Origin: Acidimicrobiaceae bacterium | GTDB lineage: Bacteria > Actinomycetota > Acidimicrobiia > Acidimicrobiales > RAAP-2 | Length of the DNA: 48,621 nt | Direction of reading: 5' to 3' | Assembly (NCBI GenBank): GCA_003153575.1 | Contig: PLZW01000001.1 | Coordinates: forward strand, 118,758 to 167,378 | Shown: piece after piece, positions 1 through 8,262 of the stretch | Layout of the letters: each line of letters starts with the position of its first letter | Position numbering within the stretch: the first letter of the stretch is position 1 | Made by a program: the position numbers and the translations under genes | The notes under the pieces: generated by a model | The model's database searches: none | Seen by the model: only the letters and a program-made list of their open reading frames with translations | Told to the model about the DNA's origin: nothing

Positions 1-83
1 GACGGACAGCCGTCCGCACGACCGACGGAATCGACCGGTCGGGGCGCCCTCAAGTTGGCATCTCGATCGGCCGATGCCCGGGC

Positions 84-1550
84 ATGGCCGATGTCTATGG
101 GCAGGAGACAGAGCCGGAGAGGGGCCGCGAACCCGAAGGGCTCGCCGGTCGCCCCTACCGGATGTTCACACGTCGAGGGCTGACGGGAGCGGTCATGGGG
201 GTGGCGGCATCCGTTGCCGTTCTGATGAGCGCCCTGACCACGGCTGCGGGTCCCGCCATCTCCTCGCCGTCCCTTCTGTCGACGACGTCGACTGCGCCCA
301 CCGGCGCGGGCGGGGCACCGGGTGATGCTGCCGCCGCGACCCCGGCAGCCGCTACGGCGGGGCCGGTCAACCTGCACGTCGTCCCCTCGTCCGGCGGTCC
401 GTCGACGCCCGGGCGCGGGTTCTCCTACGGCTTCGACCTGGCGTACTCGGTCCCGACCTGGACCAATCTCCCGACCGTCCAGTCGTCCATCCAGGTGGCG
501 CGGACGGGGCCCGGGACGTTCGTCGACGTGCCGATCATGGGCTGGGGACCAGGCAACCCCGAGCCGTCCCCCGGGGTCTACGATTTCTCCGGGATCGCCA
601 AGCAGCTCGCATTCGTCCAGGCCACCGGTGACATCCCGTTCATCACGTTGTGCGCGGCTCCGGACTGGATGAAGGGTGGGCAGGCGGGCACGACCGACTG
701 GAGCCAGATCAACGTGGCCCCCGTGCCCCAGCACTACCAGGACTTCGCCACCCTCTCAGCGGCGGTCGCCCGGGCGTTCCCGCAGGTGAAGCACTTTGTG
801 GTGTGGAACGAGATGAAGGGGTTCGTGAACCCGGGCACGGGGACCGACAGTGCCGATTACACGGCGATGTACAACGACGTCTACCGGGCCGTGAAGTCGG
901 TCCGACCGGACGCCCTGGTCGGCGGCCCGTACGTCTCAGTCCATTCGCTCGCCGGACCGCCGCCGCCGTCGGCCCCGACGCCGTCCGGACCGTGGGGCCA
1001 CGTCGTTCCTGACTCGCTGGCCGCCATCTCCTACTGGTTGACCCACAACGTGGGGGCGGACTTCATCGCGGTGGACGGACGGGCGTACACCAATGACGCC
1101 GGGCTCACCACCGACCCGCTGACCTCGACCGGCAAATACGCGGCGGTCGACCGCTGGCTGGCGTCACGGACGTCCTTGCCGATCGTGTGGATGGAGTCCC
1201 ATCTGCTGCCCGATCCCACCGTTGCGACCGTGGCCCAGCAGGCCGCCCTCCGGGTGGCGGCACTCCTGCAGATGGCCTCCAGCGGGGCCAGCATCGGCAT
1301 GCAGTGGAATCCCGTCGACCAGCCGACGTGGGACGAGGGTGTCTGGACCTCCCCGTGGCTACCCGCGGGTGGGCGGGCCACGATCCTGGGCCAGGAGCTG
1401 CCCGGGGTGTTGGCCGTCTTGGCCGGTCCGGTGAGCCTGGTTCCCGGCGAACCGGCGGGAACGCTGGTAGCGACCGGTCCGGACGGGACGGTGACGGTCA
1501 CGGTGTGGGGATCGTCGGCCACCGTTGTCTCCACCGGTCCCCACGCCTGA
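84..1550 (+). CDS. Secreted GH39-like glycoside hydrolase
   Basis: Predicted secreted (beta/alpha)8-barrel glycosidase of 488 residues. The N-terminus has a twin-arginine-like segment (FTRRGLTGAVMG, residues 28-39) followed by a hydrophobic stretch, then an Ala/Pro/Thr-rich linker to about residue 95. The catalytic barrel follows. VVWNEMKGF places a candidate acid/base Glu at residue 243, and PIVWMESH places a candidate nucleophile at Glu371, the spacing expected for clan GH-A enzymes such as GH39. A second in-frame ATG at 162 would remove 26 residues and still keep the export signal; neither start has a clear Shine-Dalgarno. The substrate cannot be read from sequence. It is convergent with the glycosyltransferase gene ending at 1561, and GH context elsewhere in the window supports a role in glycan trimming. 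Assignment to GH39 rather than GH5 is tentative. Confidence 0.8.
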   Translation: MADVYGQETEPERGREPEGLAGRPYRMFTRRGLTGAVMGVAASVAVLMSALTTAAGPAISSPSLLSTTSTAPTGAGGAPGDAAAATPAAATAGPVNLHVVPSSGGPSTPGRGFSYGFDLAYSVPTWTNLPTVQSSIQVARTGPGTFVDVPIMGWGPGNPEPSPGVYDFSGIAKQLAFVQATGDIPFITLCAAPDWMKGGQAGTTDWSQINVAPVPQHYQDFATLSAAVARAFPQVKHFVVWNEMKGFVNPGTGTDSADYTAMYNDVYRAVKSVRPDALVGGPYVSVHSLAGPPPPSAPTPSGPWGHVVPDSLAAISYWLTHNVGADFIAVDGRAYTNDAGLTTDPLTSTGKYAAVDRWLASRTSLPIVWMESHLLPDPTVATVAQQAALRVAALLQMASSGASIGMQWNPVDQPTWDEGVWTSPWLPAGGRATILGQELPGVLAVLAGPVSLVPGEPAGTLVATGPDGTVTVTVWGSSATVVSTGPHA

Positions 1551-1560
1551 TCGGTCCGGC

Positions 1561-2646
1561 CTACCCGCCGCTCTGCTTCCCGGCCTTCTTGGTCGGGGCG
1601 GCAGCCAGGCGACTGGCCACGCTGTCCAACCCGAGGCGTCCGAGACCATACCCGAGCGTGGTGGCGGCCAGGCCGGCCACGATCATGGCGGAGCGGGCCA
1701 GAGACCAGCGGTAGGGGGAGGTCCCGGGCTTGAATCCCGCCACGAATCCGGTCGGTAGTGCGGAGGTGACGTACGACCGTTCACTGGACAGCCCCGCATC
1801 GTTGCCGACGTGCTGTGTGACCTTCGCCTTGGAGAGACCTTCGGCCACGCACCGGCGGAGGAAGTAGTCGACCTTGGTGCGGTCGGCGCTCACGAAGTGG
1901 TCCACCTCCGCATCGGGGACGTGGACGATCCGGGCCCCGGGGATGAACTCCCGGAGGCGGATGCTGAACTCGGTCTCCTCGCAGCCGAGGGGCAGGTTCC
2001 CCATGCGGCCGAACTGGCTCCCGAAGCCGCCGGCCACGTCGAATGCGTGGCGGCGGAACGACATGTTGGCCCCGATCGGGTTGCGGATGGGCGCCTGGCG
2101 TTCGGGGAGACCCCGGTAACTGCAGCCGACCACCCAGTCGAACTCCCTCGGGAACCATGGGGGTCGGTCGCCGGGCCAGGCGGCGCGGGCCACGCCTCCC
2201 GTGCCGAGCACGTCGGCGTCGCGATACGGGTCCACGAGAGACCCGAGCCAGTCCGGGTCGGCGCGGGCATCGTCGTCGAGGAATGCAATGATCTCGCCGG
2301 TGGCGTGGTGCACCCCGGTGTTGCGGGCGCCCGAGAGGCCCGTCTCCTCGGCGTTGGCCACCACGTCGACCCCGGCGTCGCCGAACTCGGCCACGGCCCG
2401 CCCGAGGAGCGCCGGATTGTGGTCGATGACGAGGACGATCTGGGCCGGCGGCGTCGCCTGGCCGTGCACCGACGCCACCGCGGCGACCACCTGGTCCCAC
2501 CGCCGCTCCGTGTAGGCACAGATCAGGACCGTGACGCTGGGGGTGCCGGCGGGCGTGACGGCGGACGTGCCGGCGGACGTGACGCTGGGGGTGCCGGCGG
2601 TCGCAACTGCGGGGACGCCGTCCTCCGGCGCCGTGTCAGCGGTCAC
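1561..2646 (-). CDS. Family 2 glycosyltransferase
   Basis: GT-A fold glycosyltransferase of 361 residues. The nucleotide-sugar core begins at about residue 38 (TVLICAYTERRW), with the metal-binding Asp cluster AFLDDDARAD at residues 121-130 and a later acidic motif GCEETEFSIRLRE that fits the catalytic base region. A hydrophobic segment near residues 325-345 may anchor it to the membrane. The start is uncertain: the GTG at 2646 adds an N-terminal tract with an 8-residue repeat (AGTPSVT/AGTSAVT) before the domain, encoded by a 24-bp imperfect DNA repeat, and no good ribosome binding site is visible. It lies 46 nt downstream of the GerMN lipoprotein gene and is probably the last gene of the leftward group that starts at 6462. 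Donor and acceptor are unknown. Confidence 0.85.
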   Translation of the reverse strand: MTADTAPEDGVPAVATAGTPSVTSAGTSAVTPAGTPSVTVLICAYTERRWDQVVAAVASVHGQATPPAQIVLVIDHNPALLGRAVAEFGDAGVDVVANAEETGLSGARNTGVHHATGEIIAFLDDDARADPDWLGSLVDPYRDADVLGTGGVARAAWPGDRPPWFPREFDWVVGCSYRGLPERQAPIRNPIGANMSFRRHAFDVAGGFGSQFGRMGNLPLGCEETEFSIRLREFIPGARIVHVPDAEVDHFVSADRTKVDYFLRRCVAEGLSKAKVTQHVGNDAGLSSERSYVTSALPTGFVAGFKPGTSPYRWSLARSAMIVAGLAATTLGYGLGRLGLDSVASRLAAAPTKKAGKQSGG

Positions 2647-2692
2647 GGTTGGCCGATCCGACCGGGCGCGTCCCCATGGTGGTCGAGTCCGG

Positions 2693-3580
2693 TCATGGGC
2701 TGATCGGCAGGCTGAACTGGAACTCCTGGACCGCCTGCGACGGTTTCGAGGGACGCGAGAAGACTTTGATCGTCCCGACCTCGGGCGCGGTGATGGTGAA
2801 GGGAATCGACTGCTGGAACGTGCCGCCCGCCACCGCCGTGTTCGTGGCCGAGGCGAGGAGTTTGCCCGAGGAGTCGGACAGCTGGACGTCGTAGGTGCCG
2901 TTGATGGAGGTGAGCCCGGAGATGGTCAGCTTGCTCTTCAAGTTCCCACCCACCGCGGGCTGCTCGAGGAGTACGCCGGGGAGCGAGGCGGTGACCTGGC
3001 TTCGGGTGACCGGGTTGGCGAGCGACACGAAGGCCAGGTTCGGGATCCGCTGACCGCCGACCTCGATGACGACGGACGACACGTTGGGAAAGGCGGTGAG
3101 CGTGTAGACGACCTGGGCAAGCCGTCCCTGGAGTGAGGAGAGGGTCCCGGGGCCGAGGTACTGGGGGCTCAGATTGGCGGTGGCGACGCCCGCTTTGATC
3201 TGGAGGCCCCGGATGGTCGTACCGGCCGGGATGTCCGTGGTCAGTCCGGCCGCGGTCTCCGCCGGGACGGTTCCGCCCACCAGCGCGACCAGCGCCGCGT
3301 AGCGCGGGTCGGCCGTCGACGGGCCGGTGCGGTCCGAGACGCCCAGCGTCGAGCCCCGCAGGAAGTACAGGACCGAGGTGCGCAGCGTGGACGGGGGGGT
3401 GGTCGTGGTCGACCCCGGCTTCGTGGTCGTCGTGTTGGGCAGGGTCGTGGTGGTGGCCGTGAGGGTCGTCGGGCTGCCGCCGCAACTGGCCACCAGGACC
3501 GCCAGCGCGGCCACCGCCACCGACGCCGCGCCGTAGTGGACGAAGGACCGGGAGGAGCGAACCTGGATCGGGCGACTCAT
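2693..3580 (-). CDS. GerMN/Gmad2 domain lipoprotein
   Basis: Predicted exported lipoprotein of 295 residues. A signal peptide ends in a lipobox (VLVASC, Cys33). A Thr-rich linker runs to about residue 66, then a GerMN-like domain (about 68-190, including LYFLRGS and a VVYTLTAFPNVSSVVIEV region) and a Gmad2 immunoglobulin-like domain (about 205-290, with GTFQQSIPFT). This pair is known in spore-germination GerM relatives and in actinobacterial lipoproteins of unclear role (LpqB-like). The ATG at 3580 is preceded by GAGAGGAC. In a non-sporulating actinobacterium a cell-envelope role is likelier than germination. It lies 97 nt after the small membrane protein gene and 46 nt before the GT2 gene, suggesting co-transcription in an envelope/glycan operon. 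Confidence 0.83.
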   Translation of the reverse strand: MSRPIQVRSSRSFVHYGAASVAVAALAVLVASCGGSPTTLTATTTTLPNTTTTKPGSTTTTPPSTLRTSVLYFLRGSTLGVSDRTGPSTADPRYAALVALVGGTVPAETAAGLTTDIPAGTTIRGLQIKAGVATANLSPQYLGPGTLSSLQGRLAQVVYTLTAFPNVSSVVIEVGGQRIPNLAFVSLANPVTRSQVTASLPGVLLEQPAVGGNLKSKLTISGLTSINGTYDVQLSDSSGKLLASATNTAVAGGTFQQSIPFTITAPEVGTIKVFSRPSKPSQAVQEFQFSLPISP

Positions 3581-3677
3581 GATGACGGTTGTCCTCTCGT
3601 CGAGATGTCGTCTGGCGAACGGAGGCCCGCCGACTGCGACGGGACCGCTCCCGGGGCTCTGCGCGCCGTCATGGTAC

Positions 3678-3890
3678 TCACAGTGACCGGAGATAGTAGA
3701 AGCGGGCGGCGATCACGATGGTGAGCATGATGCCGAGGACGGTGAATGCCCAGACCAGCCGACGACGTGCCACCGGGAACCGGTCGGTCGGGCCCGCCAC
3801 CGCCGCCAGCACCTCGTGGGACACGATGAGCACCAGGACGGAAGCCACGAGGACGATGGCCAACGGTGCATTGACGGCCAGGAACCTCAT
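3678..3890 (-). CDS. Small two-TM membrane protein (70 aa)
   Basis: A 70-residue hydrophobic protein, not recognised as a named family. Two transmembrane segments are visible (about residues 6-28 and 46-64), joined by a loop containing RFPVARRRL. The ATG at 3890 overlaps the stop codon of the upstream gene as ATGA, which fixes this start and rules out a longer upstream ORF. The overlap implies translational coupling to the 120-aa membrane protein and through it to the large membrane protein. Charge distribution puts the Arg-rich loop in the cytoplasm. It may be a small subunit or chaperone of the large polytopic protein; this is inference from coupling alone. Confidence 0.7.
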   Translation of the reverse strand: MRFLAVNAPLAIVLVASVLVLIVSHEVLAAVAGPTDRFPVARRRLVWAFTVLGIMLTIVIAARFYYLRSL

Positions 3891-4249
3891 GCCGCCCGCC
3901 GCCGCTTCAGGTCCACGATGGTGGCCGCGGCGTTGACCGCGGCCGCGGCGATCAGCAGCGCCCCGATGCTCCTCACCGGGTGCCACCAACCCATTTCGAC
4001 GAACACCAGGGCGTAGAAGCAGATGACGGACACGCCGGTGGCGATGGCGACCGTGGCCGCAAAGGCCACGTCACGGACCCGGATCCAACCGGTGGCGGCC
4101 CAGCCGGTCCCCAGCACGATGGCCAGGGCGCTCAGGCCCGAGCGGACGGGGGAGTGGACGTCGGCCAGCGTGAACACGGCGGACAGTGCACATGCCACCG
4201 CCGCCACGGCATCGACGCCGATCCTGATCCACTGCTCCTTGGACTTCAC
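3887..4249 (-). CDS. Small polytopic membrane protein (120 aa)
   Basis: A 120-residue protein with about four predicted membrane helices (near 11-30, 37-55, 62-82 and 94-110) and a basic C-terminus DLKRRRAA. No family is recognised. The start is the GTG at 4249, which overlaps the TGA stop of the large membrane protein as GTGA; a longer open frame extends upstream to 4726 but only runs antiphase through the repeat tail of its neighbour and is rejected. Coupled on both sides by 4-nt overlaps, it should be made in fixed ratio with the proteins encoded at 4246-6462 and 3678-3890. A role in the same membrane complex is plausible but not shown. Confidence 0.72.
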   Translation of the reverse strand: MKSKEQWIRIGVDAVAAVACALSAVFTLADVHSPVRSGLSALAIVLGTGWAATGWIRVRDVAFAATVAIATGVSVICFYALVFVEMGWWHPVRSIGALLIAAAAVNAAATIVDLKRRRAA

Positions 4250-6462
4250 GGGAGCACCTCCACGATGTTCGACAGCGCGGCGATCGGTGCGCGGAGGCCG
4301 GGTGGGGATGGCGCGCCGACCTGGGAAAGTGCTGGAGGCGGCAGTGTGGTGGTCGTCGTGGTCGTCGTGGTGGTCGTCGGATGGGTGGTGGTCGTGGTGG
4401 TCGGCGGATGGGTGGTGGTCGTGGTCGTCGGCTTCGGTCGGGTGGTGGGCGGCGGCTTCGGTCGGGTGGTGGGCGGCGGCTTCGGTCGGGTGGTGGGCGT
4501 CGGCCTCGGATGGGTGGTGGGCGTCGGCTTCGGGTGGGGCGTCACGGGCCCCACCGGCTTCGGGTGGGGCACGACCACGGGCTTGTGGTGCCGGGTCGGG
4601 GCGCTCTTCTCGATCCGCAGCACGAGCGCCGAGGAGTTCTTGTACACCACGTGGACGTACCCGGTCTTCAACAGGCGCGCCGTGAACGTGGTCAGCCAGT
4701 CGGGCGGGTAGCCGAGGTAGTCCCATCCCTCGTTGGCCTGGCTCCGCGTGAAGTAGATGTACGTGGGCTTGTGAGTCACCGGGAGGTGGTCCGCCAGCTC
4801 GGTCTGGCTGGCGGCAAGGAGGCCGCCGAACTCGACCAGTTTGTAGGCGCCGACCTTGGCGTAATAGAACGGCTCGTCCCGGTTGGTCACGTACACGACC
4901 GATCCGTCGGCTACGTGCACGTGGATCCAGGTGGCGGCGGCCAGGTCACCGGGGGAGATGGCCTCGAAGCTCTCGTTGCCGAACCTGTTGAGGGGGAACA
5001 GCACGAGGAGAAGGACGCCGACGCCGAGCAGGAACACGACCGACGCCTTCCTGAGCGGGGCGTAGTCGATGATGCTGGCCGTGAGCACCGCGGCGGGGGC
5101 CAGGCTGAACAGCAGGACCCGGAGCGCCACCTCACCGCCGTAGCTCACCGCCCCGGCCACGAACACGGGGGCCACGGCGACGACGACCATGGTCCACATG
5201 GTGCGTCCCCGGCGCCACAGCGCCCACCAGCCGACCATGGCCGCCAACCAGGTCAGTGCCGCCCCGAAGAGGCGGCTGTCCGTCACCAGGGTCCGGCCGA
5301 AGGACTTTCCCCCGAGGCGCGCCCCTACCGTCGAGTTGAGCGTGGACCCGATCTGGCCGGCGGACCCCAGGATCTTGGCCAGGTGGCCGGCCCAGTAGGT
5401 GTGCGCCTCCCACGAGAGCCACGCCCACACGAGCACCGCCGTGAACACCCACAGCATGCGGAGACTGGTGCGCCCGGTCAGGGCGAATCCGAAGAAGACG
5501 AGACACAGCGCGGCCGGGGTGATCTGGTGGGTAACGGCGGACGCCCCGAGGATCACCAGCAGCACGACGAGCAGGGCCACCCGGTACCCGGGGGTCGTGT
5601 CGGTCTCGGGCTGCTCGTTGGGGGTGGCGCCGTAGGGGAGCTGGAGGAGGTTGGTGGCGAACAGCTTGAGCCGCAACCACGACCGGGAGTCGATGATGGC
5701 CTGGACCGGCTTCGGAGATCGCCCACCGGCGGCGAAGACGCGGATGGCGATGGCCACCGCCGCCAGGAAGAGGAAGACGTTGATGCCCTGCGGGGAGAAG
5801 TAGTCCTGGTCGATCCAGTTACTGGCGAGGAAGATGGCCAGGACCGCCCACCGGGCCCGTGAGGTCCGCAGGCACGTGTCGGCGATCACCTTGAGCGGGA
5901 TCAGGTCGACGAGGTTGAGGCCGAGGGGACACCAGCGCAGGAACCACGTCGTGGACACCCCGATGGCCTTGGCCATCATGCCGGCGGCCGCGAACATGGC
6001 TGGCCAGGACATCCGCACGTCGAGGCGGGGCAGTGCCGTTCCGGTGCGGCCGATGTAGTCGCTGAACCCGGCCACGACGTAGGCCGCCGAGAACCGGGGC
6101 ACCGGCTCGGTGGCCGGGAGGGTCCCGTGGAGGATCAGGGCCAACGCGATGAGCGTCGGGATCATGATGATGGTGCGCGGCGACTCCCGGGACAGTTCGA
6201 GGACGATGCCCGCCGCAGCCAGGGCGACCCCCAGCCACCACAGGACGGAAAGCTGCGAGACGAGGCCGGACGCCGGCGCTGCGTAGGGATGGATGGAGGA
6301 GAGGGACACGCTCCAGGCGATGACGCCGGCGACCGCCAGCAGCAGGGGGAGCAGGCTCTTGAACCTCGAGCTCGGGCCGGTCGGGTGCAGGTCCGCGTCG
6401 CGACCCGCCAGGCCTCCGGGCGGCTGGTCCGCCATGACGTCGTACGTCGCTTCAGTGGTCAA
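4246..6462 (-). CDS. Large polytopic membrane protein, polymerase/GT-C-like, Thr/Pro tail
   Basis: A 738-residue protein with about 12 predicted membrane helices across residues 35-470, including ASNWIDQDYFSPQGINVF, a motif I associate with actinobacterial membrane proteins thought to polymerise or transfer glycans. A soluble region (about 500-610) follows, then a low-complexity tail from about 615 rich in Pro, Lys and Thr (repeats of PTTRPKPP, then long Thr runs). The frame start is a TTG at 6462; an in-frame ATG at 6435 is an alternative. It is the first gene of a leftward set, coupled by GTGA to the 120-aa membrane protein. The Thr/Pro tail looks like an extracellular spacer or a wall-embedded stalk. 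Function as a polysaccharide polymerase or a GT-C glycosyltransferase is inferred, not demonstrated. Confidence 0.72.
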   Translation of the reverse strand: MTTEATYDVMADQPPGGLAGRDADLHPTGPSSRFKSLLPLLLAVAGVIAWSVSLSSIHPYAAPASGLVSQLSVLWWLGVALAAAGIVLELSRESPRTIIMIPTLIALALILHGTLPATEPVPRFSAAYVVAGFSDYIGRTGTALPRLDVRMSWPAMFAAAGMMAKAIGVSTTWFLRWCPLGLNLVDLIPLKVIADTCLRTSRARWAVLAIFLASNWIDQDYFSPQGINVFLFLAAVAIAIRVFAAGGRSPKPVQAIIDSRSWLRLKLFATNLLQLPYGATPNEQPETDTTPGYRVALLVVLLVILGASAVTHQITPAALCLVFFGFALTGRTSLRMLWVFTAVLVWAWLSWEAHTYWAGHLAKILGSAGQIGSTLNSTVGARLGGKSFGRTLVTDSRLFGAALTWLAAMVGWWALWRRGRTMWTMVVVAVAPVFVAGAVSYGGEVALRVLLFSLAPAAVLTASIIDYAPLRKASVVFLLGVGVLLLVLFPLNRFGNESFEAISPGDLAAATWIHVHVADGSVVYVTNRDEPFYYAKVGAYKLVEFGGLLAASQTELADHLPVTHKPTYIYFTRSQANEGWDYLGYPPDWLTTFTARLLKTGYVHVVYKNSSALVLRIEKSAPTRHHKPVVVPHPKPVGPVTPHPKPTPTTHPRPTPTTRPKPPPTTRPKPPPTTRPKPTTTTTTHPPTTTTTTHPTTTTTTTTTTTLPPPALSQVGAPSPPGLRAPIAALSNIVEVLP

Positions 6463-6702
6463 TCGCCCAGCATCTCTCGCCCGGTGTTTGTGCGCCTACA
6501 CGGTCGGTGCGCAAGCCTGTTACCTGCCCCTGTGGCGATGTGCGGAACGCTATAGTACCTGGTACCGACGTTCAATGGCCATCGGATCGGCTGTGGTTCC
6601 ACCGTGGGGATCGGCCTTGGGGCGACGCCTCCGGGATCCTGGGTGACGGGTCGGATGGCAACCGCCGAGTCCCCGGCTGGCTGATTCCCGAGGAGGGTCA
6701 CC

Positions 6703-7023
6703 GTGAACGAGTTCGAGCAACGCCAGGAGGCGGAGGAGCCGCTCCGCGCCTTCGACGCCGAGTTCCCGGGTAGGCGGCGCCGGCGGTTGCTGATCGGTGC
6801 GGCGTCGGCCTTCCTGGTGGTCGTGCTCGTCGTGTGGGGCGCCCTCTTCGTCGGGATGAACAACAAGATCCACAAGCTTGAGCGGACGACGACGGCCCAG
6901 TCCGCGCAGATCACCAGCTTGAGTACGCAGCTCAACACGGTCAAGGCCTCGCTGGGTGCGGCGGTTGCCTGCCTCCAGACGGTGGGCGCGCTCGAAGGCC
7001 TGTGTTCGAAACTGGTCAAGTAG
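6703..7023 (+). CDS. Single-TM coiled-coil protein (106 aa)
   Basis: A small protein with a charged N-terminus (residues 1-25), a basic patch GRRRRRLL, one membrane helix (about 30-52) and a heptad-like stretch (about 54-95, MNNKIHKLERTT...ITSLSTQLNTVKASL) that should form an extracytoplasmic coiled coil. Two Cys residues lie near the C-terminus. The GTG start at 6703 has a perfect AGGAGG at 6691-6696. The topology resembles FtsL/DivIC-like or sensor-accessory proteins, but no family match is claimed. It stands alone, divergent from the leftward glycan operon, and is followed by a strong hairpin at 7080-7100. Confidence 0.7.
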   Translation: MNEFEQRQEAEEPLRAFDAEFPGRRRRRLLIGAASAFLVVVLVVWGALFVGMNNKIHKLERTTTAQSAQITSLSTQLNTVKASLGAAVACLQTVGALEGLCSKLVK

Positions 7024-7343
7024 CTTCCAGCGCGATCGAAAGTCGCGCCGCACACCGGATGACCTGAGCGGAACGACCGGTCCGCGTGCGTCACGCGGAC
7101 GTCACGCGGGGATCGACGGCATCGCGCACATGTGGGCCGGATACGCCTGTCGTCCCCGTTCTGGAAGTGCTCAGTAGTCACGTCGGCTGCTATCTTTGCG
7201 GGTGAGTTGCACGTTTCTCAGGTCAGGGTCGCGGGCCCCACCCGGACGTCTCGGACTGATCGCTTGGCCCCGTCCCGGTCGTGGTCTGGTTGCGGAATGG
7301 CGGCGAGGCACACCACGCAGGCAGGAACCGACTAGGAGGACTG
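7024..7343. other. 320-nt intergenic region
   Basis: Lies between the coiled-coil gene and the first sulfotransferase gene. It contains the perfect hairpin described separately at 7080-7100 and, near its right end, AGGAGG at 7334-7339 that sets the sulfotransferase start. Short open frames here lack ribosome binding sites and protein-like composition. I see no further RNA gene or repeat. Confidence 0.6.
7080..7100 (+). terminator. Hairpin terminator-like element
   Basis: Perfect 9-bp inverted repeat GTCCGCGTG / CACGCGGAC with a 3-nt loop (CGT), 56 nt after the stop codon at 7023. There is no T-tract, which is common for actinobacterial terminators, so it could also be a protein-binding dyad. 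A terminator fits the position best. Confidence 0.5.
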
Positions 7344-8249
7344 TTGATCTCGCGACCGCTGATAATTCTCGGGGCCCCCCGCTCGGGAACGACGATGATC
7401 TTCCAGGCCCTGTCCACCCACCCCGAGCTCTGGAGTCTGTACCGGGAAAGCCAGAACATCCTCAACCAGCACTTTCCCGTCCAGATGCTCCCGGGGCAGT
7501 CGGTACTGGTCACCGCTGAGGACATCGATGACGCTACGGCGGTCGCCATCGACCAGGAGTTCTTCGACGAAGTCGGCAACGCTGAGGCGTCGCTGAAGCT
7601 GTTCGGCCGCGGTGTCCCGCTGATCGCCCGCGTCCGATTGAGCAAGTTCCTCACCAAGCTCGGCAAGGACTTGAAGGTCCCGCCGATCCGCATGGTCGAG
7701 AAGACCCCGGACAACTGCTTCCGGATCAAGATGCTGCTCCGGGTCTTCCCGGACGCCCAGTTCGTCTACGTCGTCCGGGACCCGAGGGGCTCCATCGCAT
7801 CGATCCACAAGGGTTGGACCGAGGAGTCCCGATTCCAGCGGTTCGAGCTGCCGGCCGACTTCACCATCAAGGGGTACACCGGGAAGTCGTGGTGCTTCGG
7901 GCTGCCGCCCGGTTGGGAGGAGCTCGACGGTTCGACGGTCATGGAGATCTGTGCCCACCAGTGGCGCCTCTACAACGAGTACTGCCACCGTGATCTGCCC
8001 GAGGACGACCAGCGGACCCTCGTGGTCCGCTACGAGGAGATGTCCTCGGATCCGGGGCCGGTCCTCGACCAGGTGGCCCGCTTCGCCGACCTCGATCCCG
8101 CGCCGCTCGACCGCTACAAGGAGAAGCTCCCGGTCGTGAACACGTGGACGAAGCCCAGCTCGGACAAGTGGCGCAGGGTGGAAGAGGAGATCGGCGACGT
8201 GCTCCCGATCGTCTCGTCCGAGGCCGGGCGCCTCGGGTACCCCGTGTGA
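7344..8249 (+). CDS. PAPS-dependent sulfotransferase family protein
   Basis: Predicted sulfotransferase of 301 residues moving a sulfuryl group from PAPS to an alcohol or amine acceptor. The 5'-phosphosulfate loop is ILGAPRSGTTMIF near the N-terminus, and the 3'-phosphate motif is VVRDPRGSIASIHKGW in the middle. The start is taken as TTG at 7344 because AGGAGG lies at 7334-7339; the frame stays open back to 7281, but that extension starts without a ribosome binding site and adds 21 residues ahead of the P-loop strand. The next gene, also a sulfotransferase, begins 13 nt after the stop, so the two are co-transcribed. Acceptors could be a polysaccharide or a glycolipid; in this setting a surface glycan is likely. 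Confidence 0.85.
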   Translation: MISRPLIILGAPRSGTTMIFQALSTHPELWSLYRESQNILNQHFPVQMLPGQSVLVTAEDIDDATAVAIDQEFFDEVGNAEASLKLFGRGVPLIARVRLSKFLTKLGKDLKVPPIRMVEKTPDNCFRIKMLLRVFPDAQFVYVVRDPRGSIASIHKGWTEESRFQRFELPADFTIKGYTGKSWCFGLPPGWEELDGSTVMEICAHQWRLYNEYCHRDLPEDDQRTLVVRYEEMSSDPGPVLDQVARFADLDPAPLDRYKEKLPVVNTWTKPSSDKWRRVEEEIGDVLPIVSSEAGRLGYPV

Positions 8250-8262
8250 GCGTCGCGTCACC

